Below, piece after piece: positions 1 through 7,610 of a stretch of DNA of 64,000 nucleotides. The notes below the pieces were generated by a model that made no database searches, was not told the DNA's origin, and saw nothing but the letters and a program-made list of their open reading frames with translations. This stretch comes from Anaerozeibacter quisquiliarum (GTDB lineage: Bacteria; Bacillota; Clostridia; Christensenellales; Aristaeellaceae). The stretch lies in assembly GCA_051162045.1 (NCBI GenBank), contig JBISDI010000005.1; one strand, written 5' to 3'. The stretch's first letter is position 1, and each line of letters starts with the position of its first letter. The position numbers and the translations under genes were made by a program.

Positions 1-6
1 GTACAC

Positions 7-756
7 ATGAATACTGATTTTGTAAACTTGACAGCGGAGAACCTTGCGGATGAGCATTTATGCTGCATTATCCGCAGTAAAAAGTCCCATCAAGGTATCG
101 ATGCAAAGCGACAATGGCTATCAGAACGACTAAAGGAAGGTCATGTCTTTAGAAAGTTAAATGAAAAGGCTACAGTTTTTATTGAATATGCTCCTCTAGA
201 AACAGCTTGGGTTCCCATAACTGGTGACAACTATTATTATGTATATTGCTTATGGGTCTCTGGTAGTCATAAAGGAAAAGGCTATGGGAGATTGCTGATG
301 GAGTATTGTTTGACGGATGCCAAAGAAAGGGGGAAATCCGGCATTTGTATGCTCGGAGCAAAAAAACAAAAGTCTTGGCTTTCTGACCAATCATTTGCAA
401 AGAAGTTCGGCTTTGATGTTGTTGATACTACCGATAATGGATATGAATTGCTTGCACTCTCTTTTGACGGAACAACGCCAAAGTTCGCACAAAGTGTCAA
501 AAACCAGAAAATCGAAAGCAAAGAGCTAACAATTTATTATGATATGCAATGCCCCTATATCTGTCAAAACATTGAGATGATAAAACAGTATTGCGAAATG
601 AATGAAGTTCCTGTATCCATAATTCAAGTGGATACGCTACAAAAGTCCAAGGAATTGCCTTGCGTTTTCAATAACTGGGGTGTGTTTTATAAAGGGAATT
701 TTGAGACGGTGAATTTGTTGGATGTGGCCTACTTAAAAAGAATACTTAAAAAGTGA
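7..756 (+). CDS. GNAT-family N-acetyltransferase with YoaP-like C-terminal domain
   Basis: A 249-residue protein. The N-terminal two thirds carry a GNAT fold: the acetyl-CoA pyrophosphate loop is seen as HKGKGYG near residues 88-94, after the usual VYCLWVSG strand. The C-terminal third (about 170-249) resembles the YoaP-like thioredoxin-fold extension found on some clostridial GNAT proteins and has a CPYIC motif at 182-186. The acceptor substrate cannot be told. Only six bases precede the ATG in the window, so the ribosome site and any upstream start cannot be judged. The gene is clearly more AT-rich than most of the window, which suggests recent acquisition. Confidence 0.85.
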   Translation: MNTDFVNLTAENLADEHLCCIIRSKKSHQGIDAKRQWLSERLKEGHVFRKLNEKATVFIEYAPLETAWVPITGDNYYYVYCLWVSGSHKGKGYGRLLMEYCLTDAKERGKSGICMLGAKKQKSWLSDQSFAKKFGFDVVDTTDNGYELLALSFDGTTPKFAQSVKNQKIESKELTIYYDMQCPYICQNIEMIKQYCEMNEVPVSIIQVDTLQKSKELPCVFNNWGVFYKGNFETVNLLDVAYLKRILKK

Positions 757-812
757 AATGCAATTTCAATTCGTTTTGTGATGTTATAAAACATATGAGG
801 AGACTTGATTAG

Positions 813-974
813 AACCGCTTATGGCTTACCGATAAAGAAGACTACTCTGATTATGTATATTGTGACGCCAAGGGGACACCGGCTTCCAAGGGTATCATTA
901 ACTGTCTACTCAAGGCACGCCGAGACGATGGTATTGATGTCGAGGGTTTAAGAATGAGGACGAGTAAAGCTTGA
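813..974 (+). pseudogene. Possible coding remnant, start lost
   Basis: After an in-frame TAG at 810-812 the frame stays open for 53 codons to a TGA at 972-974. The translation begins NRLWLTDKEDYSDYVYCDAK and ends EGLRMRTSKA, which has a protein-like composition. It has no ATG, GTG or TTG near its beginning and no ribosome site. I do not recognise the family. It may be the tail of a decayed gene in this AT-rich stretch, or chance. Confidence 0.25.
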
Positions 975-1157
975 AATATAGGCTTTGGGGGGTAGGATAG
1001 TAAAAATCTGATGTGTTAGTATCATGAAGGTATCGCTTCGCGGCAACAGCTATTTTGAGTGTGACAGAGCGATTTAGATGTCGATACTCGGATTGAGGTC
1101 AGGTTGGATGATCGCTGCGGTAGTGATTTATCGGGGACAAGCGAAGAATTTTAGAAT

Positions 1158-1186
1158 AGCGGATCCGTCGACTGGACGGATCCGCT
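1158..1186. terminator. Strong hairpin, possible terminator for the lipoprotein gene
   Basis: Perfect 12-base arms (AGCGGATCCGTC, 1158-1169 and its complement at 1175-1186) around a 5-base loop. It sits about 70 bases past the stop of the minus-strand lipoprotein gene. Reading on the minus strand it is followed by ATTCTAAAATTC, only a weak U-rich tract, so a terminator role is plausible but not certain. Confidence 0.4.
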
Positions 1187-1254
1187 CAACCCTGATGCTT
1201 GAGATATGACGATCTCTCGGAAGCGCTTGTTGCCCCATTGTTTCAAGACATCTC

Positions 1255-1782
1255 TTATTTGCCGCTTACGCCGGAAACACCTGCCACTCCAGTCAGAATG
1301 ATATATACGGATATTTTCTCGGAGTGGAGGGGGTTGGACTTCATGGCGTCTTTACTAAGCATGATGGAGTAACCCACATCATTCAGTTTCGCGGTAATCA
1401 TATAGCCGTCCTGAGTTTCCATTGTGCTTAGATTTCCTGCGTCCTTTAGGGCGCCTTCATAAAAGTCGCACAAAGTGTCGATGTTATTGCTACTTACATA
1501 GGACACTTCCAGGCCTTTGTTTGAGGGATTCTCCCTTACGTCGAGTATCTCGGCATCCGCCGCCAGAGGCAGAATATCTTTGGGATAGGAATCAGGGAGA
1601 GTCTTGGAATTAGCGGGAGGGGTGATTTGCCGTGTGCTTGATTCACCAATCACTTCACTTTGCTTGGCAGGTTCCGCGACCGATCCACCGCCCGCTTCGT
1701 TTGCAGCCGGTTTTTTTCCACCGCATCCAGTAAGGGCCAATACCGATGCAATCATGATAATCCCCAATAACACCTTGTTCAT
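1255..1782 (-). CDS. Lipoprotein of unknown function
   Basis: A 175-residue secreted protein. The signal peptide ends in a lipobox, LALTGC, with Cys20 as the lipidated residue, followed by a Gly/Ala/Glu-rich linker to about residue 60. The globular part (about 65-165) has a SYPKDILPLAADAEILDV opening and looks like an alpha/beta domain; I do not recognise it. The start is supported by AAGGAGA about seven bases upstream. It stands alone, with non-coding DNA on both sides. It is probably anchored on the outer face of the membrane. Confidence 0.8.
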   Translation of the reverse strand: MNKVLLGIIMIASVLALTGCGGKKPAANEAGGGSVAEPAKQSEVIGESSTRQITPPANSKTLPDSYPKDILPLAADAEILDVRENPSNKGLEVSYVSSNNIDTLCDFYEGALKDAGNLSTMETQDGYMITAKLNDVGYSIMLSKDAMKSNPLHSEKISVYIILTGVAGVSGVSGK

Positions 1783-2304
1783 ATGATCTCTCCTTACGGC
1801 TTATGATACGAAATCCAATTTCCAGCGGCTTTTCATCTATCTGCGTATAACAAAACCCGGCTGTAGGGTAGGCTATTCGCGATATTTTTTCACAACGAAA
1901 AGGGTTTGACGAAATGTTGTGCAGTCAGGTTTACTGTATAAAGCCAACCGCACCCGTCTCGAAAATTTAATTATATCTATTATATAATAAATAGAGACAT
2001 ATTGCAAGTGCAAATTGGAATTTGTGCATTTCGGGCGTGTTCCCCCGTACGGATATTCCTTTAGACTTGTTTCATTATTAATTTGCCGGTTTATAATACT
2101 TGAAAAGACATCAATTTGGAACGACTCGTTCCATGCGGAGGCGGTCGTGCTGATTTCCCGAGAAGTGCCTGGGGATCGAAAGTATCTCGTGTTATAACCA
2201 CAAAACCGCATACGGGGCCGCGTTGGAGTTTCTGTTGAGCGAAGCGTGCTGATGGTCAAGCGTCGGTTCCATCGGTGACTGGCCTAAGTGAGGTGAGCAT
2301 TGAT
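1783..2304. other. Gap with no recognised feature
   Basis: About 520 bases of AT-richer DNA with a run of TATA-like sequence near 1970-1995. Open frames on both strands here (for example minus 1873-2259) have no ribosome site and no recognisable protein character. I see no riboswitch or RNA gene. Confidence 0.4.
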
Positions 2305-2676
2305 ATGGCGCTGCAAATCAAACGGATTTATGACGATTTTCAGGAAGGCGACGGGACGCGTTTGCTGGTGGACCGCCTGTGGCCGCGGGGTATTTCCAGG
2401 GACAAGGCGCACCTGGACGGATGGGTGAAGGAACTCGCCCCCAGCCCCCGGCTTCGGATATGGTTTGGGCATCGGGCGGAAAACTTCGAGCAATTCGCCA
2501 TGCTGTATCGGGCTGAACTGGATGCGAATGCCGAGGCACAAGCGGCCGCCCGGCGCATCATGCGACGAAGCAATGAAAACATGGTTACCTTGCTGTATGG
2601 GGCAAAAGACCCCCAAGTTAACCATGCGATCATCTTAAAAGAGTATCTGGAATCTAAAGTCACTTCCGGGCCGTGA
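2305..2676 (+). CDS. DUF488 family protein
   Basis: A 123-residue cytosolic protein that matches the small DUF488 family end to end: the opening IKRIYDDF, the signature VDRLWPRGISRDKAHLD (about residues 22-38), KELAPSPRLRIWFGH and the TLLYGAKDPQVNHA stretch near the C-terminus. The family has no firmly established activity. The ATG at 2305 is chosen because GAGGTGA lies eight bases upstream; the longer frame back to 2275 has no ribosome site. Single gene, convergent with the next. Confidence 0.9.
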   Translation: MALQIKRIYDDFQEGDGTRLLVDRLWPRGISRDKAHLDGWVKELAPSPRLRIWFGHRAENFEQFAMLYRAELDANAEAQAAARRIMRRSNENMVTLLYGAKDPQVNHAIILKEYLESKVTSGP

Positions 2677-3568
2677 TACTCTCCGCCGACACCCACTTCT
2701 TGCCCGTATCCGACAGCACGAAATCGCCGCTGCCGTCGTTGCTGGCGGCGTAGAATTTTGCTCCAATTTTTTGGAGGCGCGCCTGGTAGGTGGCCGACGG
2801 CAATGTGCTGTGGCAGAAGGCGACGATCTTCGGGGCGATCTTTTTAAGCAGGGATTCCGGCTGTGCGCCGTTGTGGTGGGGATTCTTGAGCACCTCGGCG
2901 CGGATCGATCCCTTCTTCTTTTTTTCAATCGCGCAGAGGATCCCCGCGCTCGTATCGCCCGTGAGCAAGGCCAGGCGGCGCTTCTTGCGGTTGATCCGCA
3001 GGACCAGCGAGTTGTAGTTCTCGGCCACCGCGCCCGGCTCGCACTTTCTGATTTTGAGCGGGCCGAGGCAGGAAACCGTAAGGTCGCTCAGGCGGAACGA
3101 CTGGCCGGGACGCAGCACGGTATATTGGGCGCTTTCGACCGCCAGGCGCTCCTCACCCTCGGCGGCGTACTTGACGATCGCCTCCCTGACGCCGTCGTGG
3201 GGGATGAACACCTCGTCCGGGCGCATCTGATAAATGATCGGCGCGGCGCCGCCGATGTGGTTCATATGGGCATGGGTGCCGATGTAGTACTTGAGTTTCG
3301 CGATGCCCATGCGCTTCATGTACTTGATGCTGTCGAGGCCGTTCTTGCGCCAGCCGGCGTCGACGAACATCGCCTCGCCGTTTGCCACGATTAGTATGGC
3401 GTCCACGCGGCCCTGGTTCAGAAAGTGCATCTGAAACGCCGGTGCCGCCTTGGGGATGGACATACCGGGTTGATCGATGCCCTCGCCGTAGGTCGTAAGG
3501 CCCATCGCAAGGGCCAGGATCAACCAGGCCGCCGCGAACCGCACCCATCGCCGCACGCGCATTGCCAT
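2660..3568 (-). CDS. Secreted metallo-beta-lactamase-fold protein (ComEC/Rec2 C-terminal type)
   Basis: A 302-residue protein with an N-terminal hydrophobic signal (about 5-27) and a beta-lactamase-fold domain like the extracellular domain of ComEC or secreted competence-type hydrolases. The metal site is HAHMNH at residues 99-104, where the family normally has HxHxDH, so the Asp is replaced by Asn. The later LTGDTS metal-ligand motif is present. The start at 3568 is set by AAAGGAGGAA just upstream. Its 3' end overlaps the convergent DUF488 gene by 17 bases. Activity may be altered or lost by the Asn; the likely target class is phosphodiester or related bonds outside the membrane. Confidence 0.85.
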   Translation of the reverse strand: MAMRVRRWVRFAAAWLILALAMGLTTYGEGIDQPGMSIPKAAPAFQMHFLNQGRVDAILIVANGEAMFVDAGWRKNGLDSIKYMKRMGIAKLKYYIGTHAHMNHIGGAAPIIYQMRPDEVFIPHDGVREAIVKYAAEGEERLAVESAQYTVLRPGQSFRLSDLTVSCLGPLKIRKCEPGAVAENYNSLVLRINRKKRRLALLTGDTSAGILCAIEKKKKGSIRAEVLKNPHHNGAQPESLLKKIAPKIVAFCHSTLPSATYQARLQKIGAKFYAASNDGSGDFVLSDTGKKWVSAESITARK

Positions 3569-3598
3569 TTCCTCCTTTGTGGATGTCATCTATATTAC

Positions 3599-3627
3599 AT
3601 AATATCGTAATCAAACTGAAAAATCAA
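3599..3627 (-). promoter_or_regulatory. Sigma-A-type promoter for the beta-lactamase-fold gene
   Basis: On the minus strand a TTGATT -35 box (3622-3627) and a TATTAT -10 box (3599-3604) are separated by exactly 17 bases, about 30 bases upstream of the ATG. Confidence 0.55.
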
Positions 3628-3703
3628 GCCATATTTTACCGGAACACAGCTGCTTGTTGCCGCGTCCAATGTGTGGATCAGGGAAAGAATGGGAGGATTC
3701 ATC

Positions 3704-4699
3704 ATGAGGAGACTGCTGTCGCTGACCCTTACGCTGCTGATCGTCCTGACATCCTGCGCGGTTGCGTATGCGGAGCAGGAGCAAACAAACACCCCTTGGT
3801 ACGAGCTCGACGAAAACGAAGAAGTGCTCACCGTTCGCCTGCCGGCCAATCCTTCGACCGGTTATACCTGGAAGGTTACGCTTTCGCCCCGAAACACCTT
3901 GAAAATGAAGGATAATTTCGTGCCGGGCAAGCCGGCTGAGCCGGGCAAGGGCGGCACCTGGGTGGCCACCTTCGAGGGCATGTGGAAGGCCGGCGATGTG
4001 CTGCTGACCCTGAACTCCACGCGCAACGGGACCATTCCCGCCGAGACGCGCAAACTGCACGTGTTCGTCTCCGAGAACAACGCGCTGTTTGTCCGCGAGC
4101 AGAAGGTGCGGCTGTCGCTCAAGCCGAGCGGCAGGATCGACCCGATGCGCCCGGAAAGCACGCTGACCCTGAAGCCGACGATGCAGGTGCTGGACCACAA
4201 GCTGACCGTTTCGGCGACTGAGAAGAACAACAAGAAGGGCGATCAGACGGCGAATTTCGCCATCGAGGTGACCGACAGCGGCGCGTTCAAGCTGCGCCGC
4301 GCGCCGTCCGGGGTGCTGAACCCCAACTACGTCTACACCGCCAGGGTGACGGGGACGGTCAATGGAAAGCCGATGACCGCGCGGCATACGTTTAAGGTGA
4401 AACCGGGCAAGGTGGGCGTTGCGCTGACCCCGAAATCCGTGACGCTGTCCGCCGACGATCCGCTGAGCCAGGGCGTATTCGCCATCAAGCTCAAGGACAG
4501 CGACAAGTTGGGCGCGATCGACAATGTGACCACGGCTTCAAAGAAGTTTGCGCTCAAGCCGCTGAACGACGGCAACTGGGCCATCGGATTCAAGGACGGC
4601 GCCGTCGCCACGAAGGGCGAAAACGTCAAGCTGGACATCTACCTCAAGGGCTACGACAGGCCCGCCGCCACGGTCAAGCTCAAGGTAAGGGTCAAGTAG
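3704..4699 (+). CDS. Secreted chagasin-like (inhibitor family I42) protein with C-terminal beta domains
   Basis: A 331-residue exported protein. After the signal peptide comes an I42/chagasin domain (about 30-125), the family of tight inhibitors of papain-like cysteine peptidases. Its two marker loops are visible: NPSTGYTW (49-56) and GKGGTW (81-86). The remaining 200 residues are beta-rich, with Ig-like strands, and I cannot name them. The signal peptide contains LTSC, which could be a lipobox, but AYA further on could also be the cleavage site. GGGAGGA seven bases upstream fixes the ATG. The next gene is a shorter paralogue of the first domain. Confidence 0.85.
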   Translation: MRRLLSLTLTLLIVLTSCAVAYAEQEQTNTPWYELDENEEVLTVRLPANPSTGYTWKVTLSPRNTLKMKDNFVPGKPAEPGKGGTWVATFEGMWKAGDVLLTLNSTRNGTIPAETRKLHVFVSENNALFVREQKVRLSLKPSGRIDPMRPESTLTLKPTMQVLDHKLTVSATEKNNKKGDQTANFAIEVTDSGAFKLRRAPSGVLNPNYVYTARVTGTVNGKPMTARHTFKVKPGKVGVALTPKSVTLSADDPLSQGVFAIKLKDSDKLGAIDNVTTASKKFALKPLNDGNWAIGFKDGAVATKGENVKLDIYLKGYDRPAATVKLKVRVK

Positions 4700-4756
4700 A
4701 GCGGCCGGCCGCCCGATCCGGTTGGCTTGACTGAAATATTGCGGAGGGTGAATTCC

Positions 4757-5182
4757 ATGAAAAAGCCATTGTCGATGATCCTCGCGCTGCTGCTCGTCCT
4801 GGCGTTTGGCGCTGCCGCGTACGCGGAGGAAGCGGCCCCCTGGTACGAGCTCGACGAAGCCGATGAGGTGCTCACCGTTCGTCTGCCCGCCAACCCCACG
4901 ACCGGCTACGAATGGACGTTTGAGATTTCCGACTCTGAAGCGCTCGAGCTCGTGACACAGGAGTACGTGCAGGACGAAGCCGGGCAAGAGATGGTGGGCG
5001 TGGGCGGCACCTGGGTGGCCAGCTTTCACGGCACGTTCGCGAAGGCCGGTCATGTGGACCTGACCCTTAAGTACAAGCGCAGCTTTGAACAGGAAGCCGC
5101 CGAAACGCGCCTCGTTAAGCTGTGGGTTATGGAGAACAACCAGTTGGAGGTCGTGTCCGCCGAAGTCGTCGATCCCTCGTAA
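4757..5182 (+). CDS. Secreted chagasin-like (inhibitor family I42) protein
   Basis: A 141-residue single-domain paralogue of the N-terminal part of the preceding protein: both share PWYELDE, the exact VLTVRLPAN stretch and the GGTWVA loop. Signal peptide residues 1-24 end in AYA. The three inhibitory loops expected of chagasin are present: NPTTGYEW (about 46-53), GVGGTW, and YKRSFE at the place of the usual RPW loop. It probably blocks cysteine peptidases outside the cell. The start is set by GCGGAGGG upstream. Only 57 bases separate it from the first inhibitor gene, so they are likely co-transcribed from the same promoter. Confidence 0.88.
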   Translation: MKKPLSMILALLLVLAFGAAAYAEEAAPWYELDEADEVLTVRLPANPTTGYEWTFEISDSEALELVTQEYVQDEAGQEMVGVGGTWVASFHGTFAKAGHVDLTLKYKRSFEQEAAETRLVKLWVMENNQLEVVSAEVVDPS

Positions 5183-5221
5183 CGCGTCACCTATATGCCG
5201 TGCTGAGTGATCTGAAAAGTG

Positions 5222-5253
5222 AACCCTGCCGTCACGGCGGGGTTTGCTGTTTT
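5222..5253 (+). terminator. Intrinsic terminator after the chagasin-like pair
   Basis: Ten-base-pair hairpin AACCCTGCCG/CGGCGGGGTT (one G-U pair, 3-base loop) followed by TGCTGTTTT, 40 bases past the stop codon. Confidence 0.7.
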
Positions 5254-5559
5254 ATGAATGGGCAAACGATGGCGGGATGCGAACGACGTTTCGTGAGAAG
5301 GGGCCTGACGGAGCGTGGAGGAGGATGGACATAGCGGCGAAGGCGCGGCATGGAATGAGCGCGGGGCGGCGCTGCCGACGGTGTTGTCGGCTTGGCTGGC
5401 GCATCGCTTCAACGCGCCGACCCGGCCATCATCCGCCTGACCGGCGAGGCGCCGTACAGCGCCAAGCGGGGGGACAACCGCGTGGGAATTGCTTCATGGC
5501 GCGTGCTGTGGGTATATACACAGCGGATAGCGTTTCGCGCGGAAGGGGGCCGGCCACCG
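5254..5559. other. Gap upstream of the diguanylate cyclase
   Basis: About 300 bases with no recognised gene. The cyclase frame stays open back to 5392, but the sequence before 5560 has neither membrane segments nor a convincing ribosome site, so I treat it as leader DNA. No riboswitch consensus was seen. Confidence 0.4.
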
Positions 5560-6756
5560 ATGGATTTTTGCGTGGATATCGGCACGGCAATCTTGGGCCT
5601 GGTCCTGGGGCATCTGTTTTCGGGCATCTTGGGCGTCGTCTACATGACGAGACGCCGCCGGGACGTGCCGGTCGGCGCGTTTCTGCTTTCGCGGCTGTTC
5701 GAGATGCTGGCGTGGGTGCTGATCGGCCTGCGCGGCAGCATCCCCGACATTCTCTCCATATCGGTGGGCAATTCTTGTCTGATCGTCGGCTCGGCGCTGA
5801 AGATCGTGGGCTTCCTCAAGCTCGGGCACGGGTACAAACCGTGGATGCAGTGGTCGTATCTCGCGGCCACCCCGGTGCTGATCGGCGCGTTCAATCTGAC
5901 GGCTGCCTGGTGGCCGTTCGAAAATATCCGGATCGCGGCGATGTCGGTGCTGCTGACGCTCGCTTGGCTGCCGCCACTGTACCGCATGCTCGGCGACAGG
6001 CAGGCCTCGGCGCTGCAAAGGGTGGTCGCGATCACCTACGCAGCCGCGCTGATGCTGCTGATTGTGCGCGGCTATGCCGGGTTGACGTTCGGCGACGAGA
6101 TGACTTTGCTGTCGCGCAATCCCTATAACGCGCTGCTCTTCGGCGGGCTGTACATGATTATGCTGGTGGGCAACCTGGGCTTCATCCTGATGTCAAAGGA
6201 GGCGTCGGACGACCGGTTGATGTACGCGGCCACCTACGATGAGCTTACCGGCATCCTCAATCGTCGGACCTTCGCGGCGCGCGCCAAGGAGGCCATTGCG
6301 CTGTGCGCCCGAAAGCGCGAGCCGCTCGCCTTCATCATCATGGACATCGACCGTTTCAAACGGATCAACGACGCGCATGGCCACCTCACGGGCGACCGGG
6401 TGCTCAGGTCGTTCGCCGACGCCATGGCGGCGCAGCTGCGCCCGTACGATTTGTTTGGCCGGATCGGCGGCGAGGAGTTCGCCGTGCTGCTGCCGGACGT
6501 AGACGAGGCCCGCGCGCTCGAGGTCGCGCAGCGGATGCGCGCGGCGGCGGCCGCCGACCTGGTCGACGAAACGGTGAGCTACACGGTCAGCATCGGGCTG
6601 ACCGCGCAGATACCGGACGAGCATACCTCGCTCGACGCGCTGTACAAGCAAGGCGACGCCGCGCTCTACCGCGCGAAGGAGGCCGGCCGCAATCGCGTCG
6701 AGGCAGCCAAGGCGGGGGCGGAGGCGGCGATTGGCGGATTGCAGGGGCGACCTTGA
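5560..6756 (+). CDS. Membrane diguanylate cyclase (GGDEF domain)
   Basis: A 398-residue protein that makes cyclic di-GMP from two GTP. The N-terminal 220 residues form about seven membrane helices and no periplasmic domain of known type. The GGDEF domain starts at DELTGILNRRTF and has an active GGEEF motif at 303-307. An inhibitory I-site RPYD (294-297) lies exactly five residues before it, so product feedback is expected. The ATG at 5560 follows GGAAGGGGG. No c-di-GMP phosphodiesterase or riboswitch is next to it. The gene ends just before a hairpin at 6766. Confidence 0.93.
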   Translation: MDFCVDIGTAILGLVLGHLFSGILGVVYMTRRRRDVPVGAFLLSRLFEMLAWVLIGLRGSIPDILSISVGNSCLIVGSALKIVGFLKLGHGYKPWMQWSYLAATPVLIGAFNLTAAWWPFENIRIAAMSVLLTLAWLPPLYRMLGDRQASALQRVVAITYAAALMLLIVRGYAGLTFGDEMTLLSRNPYNALLFGGLYMIMLVGNLGFILMSKEASDDRLMYAATYDELTGILNRRTFAARAKEAIALCARKREPLAFIIMDIDRFKRINDAHGHLTGDRVLRSFADAMAAQLRPYDLFGRIGGEEFAVLLPDVDEARALEVAQRMRAAAAADLVDETVSYTVSIGLTAQIPDEHTSLDALYKQGDAALYRAKEAGRNRVEAAKAGAEAAIGGLQGRP

Positions 6757-6765
6757 TTTTTCGTT

Positions 6766-6830
6766 CCGGTGTGCCTGCAAAAACCGCGGGACTAGCAGCG
6801 CTAATTCAAGTGTTTTTGCAGGCGCACCGG
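6766..6830. terminator. Long hairpin after the diguanylate cyclase gene
   Basis: Nineteen-base arms CCGGTGTGCCTGCAAAAAC (6766-6784) and the near-complement at 6812-6830 (one mismatch) around a 27-base loop, ten bases past the stop. It lies between two convergent genes and may terminate both. The same stretch merges into a repeat shared with the element at 7444-7610. Confidence 0.55.
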
Positions 6831-6857
6831 GGCGGAAAAGCATCCGTCTCCGCCCGT

Positions 6858-6881
6858 GTGCTTTAATCGGCGCTTACCTAG
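6858..6881. repeat. Partial copy of the 7444-7610 palindromic element end
   Basis: The 24 bases GTGCTTTAATCGGCGCTTAC plus CTAG match the right end of the long palindrome (7587-7610) with one difference. The CTA at 6878-6880 is, on the minus strand, the TAG stop of the DsrE gene, the same arrangement as for the SLOG gene. Confidence 0.75.
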
Positions 6882-7216
6882 ATGCTGACGACCTGATACC
6901 CATCCGCGAGATAGCGCTTCATGCCCGCGTGGCCCGACATGTCGTCGAGCATCGGAAGCCCCGCGGCCGCGTTCTGCTCGTAGACGCCCATCACCTTGGA
7001 GCAGGCGAGGCAGACGCCCGCGATCAGGTTGGCGGCCTTGGCCCGCAAATACAGCGGATGCTGTTCCGCCTCGAACGCGCCGACCAGCTTGACGGACGCG
7101 CCCTCGAAGATGATCTTCACTTCGTCGCCAGCGGCGGACAGGTCGAGCGCGTTGAGCAGAATGTGCGTAAAGCACATCTTTTCGCCGGTCATGCCGTAGA
7201 ACAGGACTTTACGCAT
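6878..7216 (-). CDS. DsrE-family protein
   Basis: A 112-residue cytosolic protein of the DsrE/DsrF-like fold, typified by KVLFYGMTG at the start, MCFTHILLNALDL, KIIFEGASVKLV and a cysteine-bearing GVCLACSKVMG segment in the second half. DsrE relatives often handle sulfur as persulfides or act in sulfur relay; here the partner is not known. The ATG at 7216 is set by AAGGAG upstream; the longer frame to 7261 has no ribosome site. It stands alone. Its TAG stop is the first triplet of a repeat found after two other genes in this window. Confidence 0.82.
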   Translation of the reverse strand: MRKVLFYGMTGEKMCFTHILLNALDLSAAGDEVKIIFEGASVKLVGAFEAEQHPLYLRAKAANLIAGVCLACSKVMGVYEQNAAAGLPMLDDMSGHAGMKRYLADGYQVVSI

Positions 7217-7443
7217 ATCGATCACTCCTTCTTTCTTTCGATGCAAGCGCGGTTTGGGCAATTTTGTACAGGGGATTCCAGATGCCCGAATTTCTATATT
7301 TGTACTATACCTTATTCCGTCACGTCAAGCAAGCACATCTTTTCAAGGTCGACTGCGTCTGACCTTACCGCTGGGTCTTGGGTTTAGATGTGGGTAAACC
7401 TGATAATATGCACTTAGAAAATCAATTGTCTGAGTATCCTATT

Positions 7444-7610
7444 CTAGGTAAGCGCTGATCAAATCCCACGCGCGGTGGCGGTTGCATTTTCGCCAGCTCG
7501 GGCCCGCAGAATCCTCGACGTAGCGCTGCTACGCCTTCGGATTTTGCAAGCCCAATCCGGCAAAAATTCCCCTCGCCACCGCACGCGTGCTTTAATCAGC
7601 GCTTACCTAG
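7444..7610. repeat. 167-base imperfect palindromic element
   Basis: Outer arms are perfect over 16 bases: CTAGGTAAGCGCTGAT (7444-7459) and its complement (7595-7610). The pairing continues inward through GGTGGCG/CGCCACC and, less perfectly, to a centre near 7527 (GTAGC-GCT-GCTAC). The right end begins at the TAG stop codon of the minus-strand SLOG gene. A 24-base copy of that end follows the DsrE gene, and a shorter relative follows the phosphate transporter at 34282. It could be a miniature mobile palindrome, a terminator, or both. No coding capacity is seen. Confidence 0.75.

Larger units (their letters stand above)
757..1254. other. Gap with no intact gene
   Basis: About 500 bases between the acetyltransferase and the lipoprotein gene. 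It holds a start-less coding remnant (813-974) and one strong hairpin (1158-1186). I see no RNA gene or other intact reading frame. Confidence 0.5.

Noticed and set aside
1873..2259. Minus-strand open frame of 128 codons in the left gap
   Set aside because: No ribosome site, no domain, and mixed composition; probably chance in non-coding DNA.
5254..5559. Possible riboswitch before the diguanylate cyclase
   Set aside because: No c-di-GMP (GEMM) or other consensus could be found; GC-rich dyads alone are not enough.
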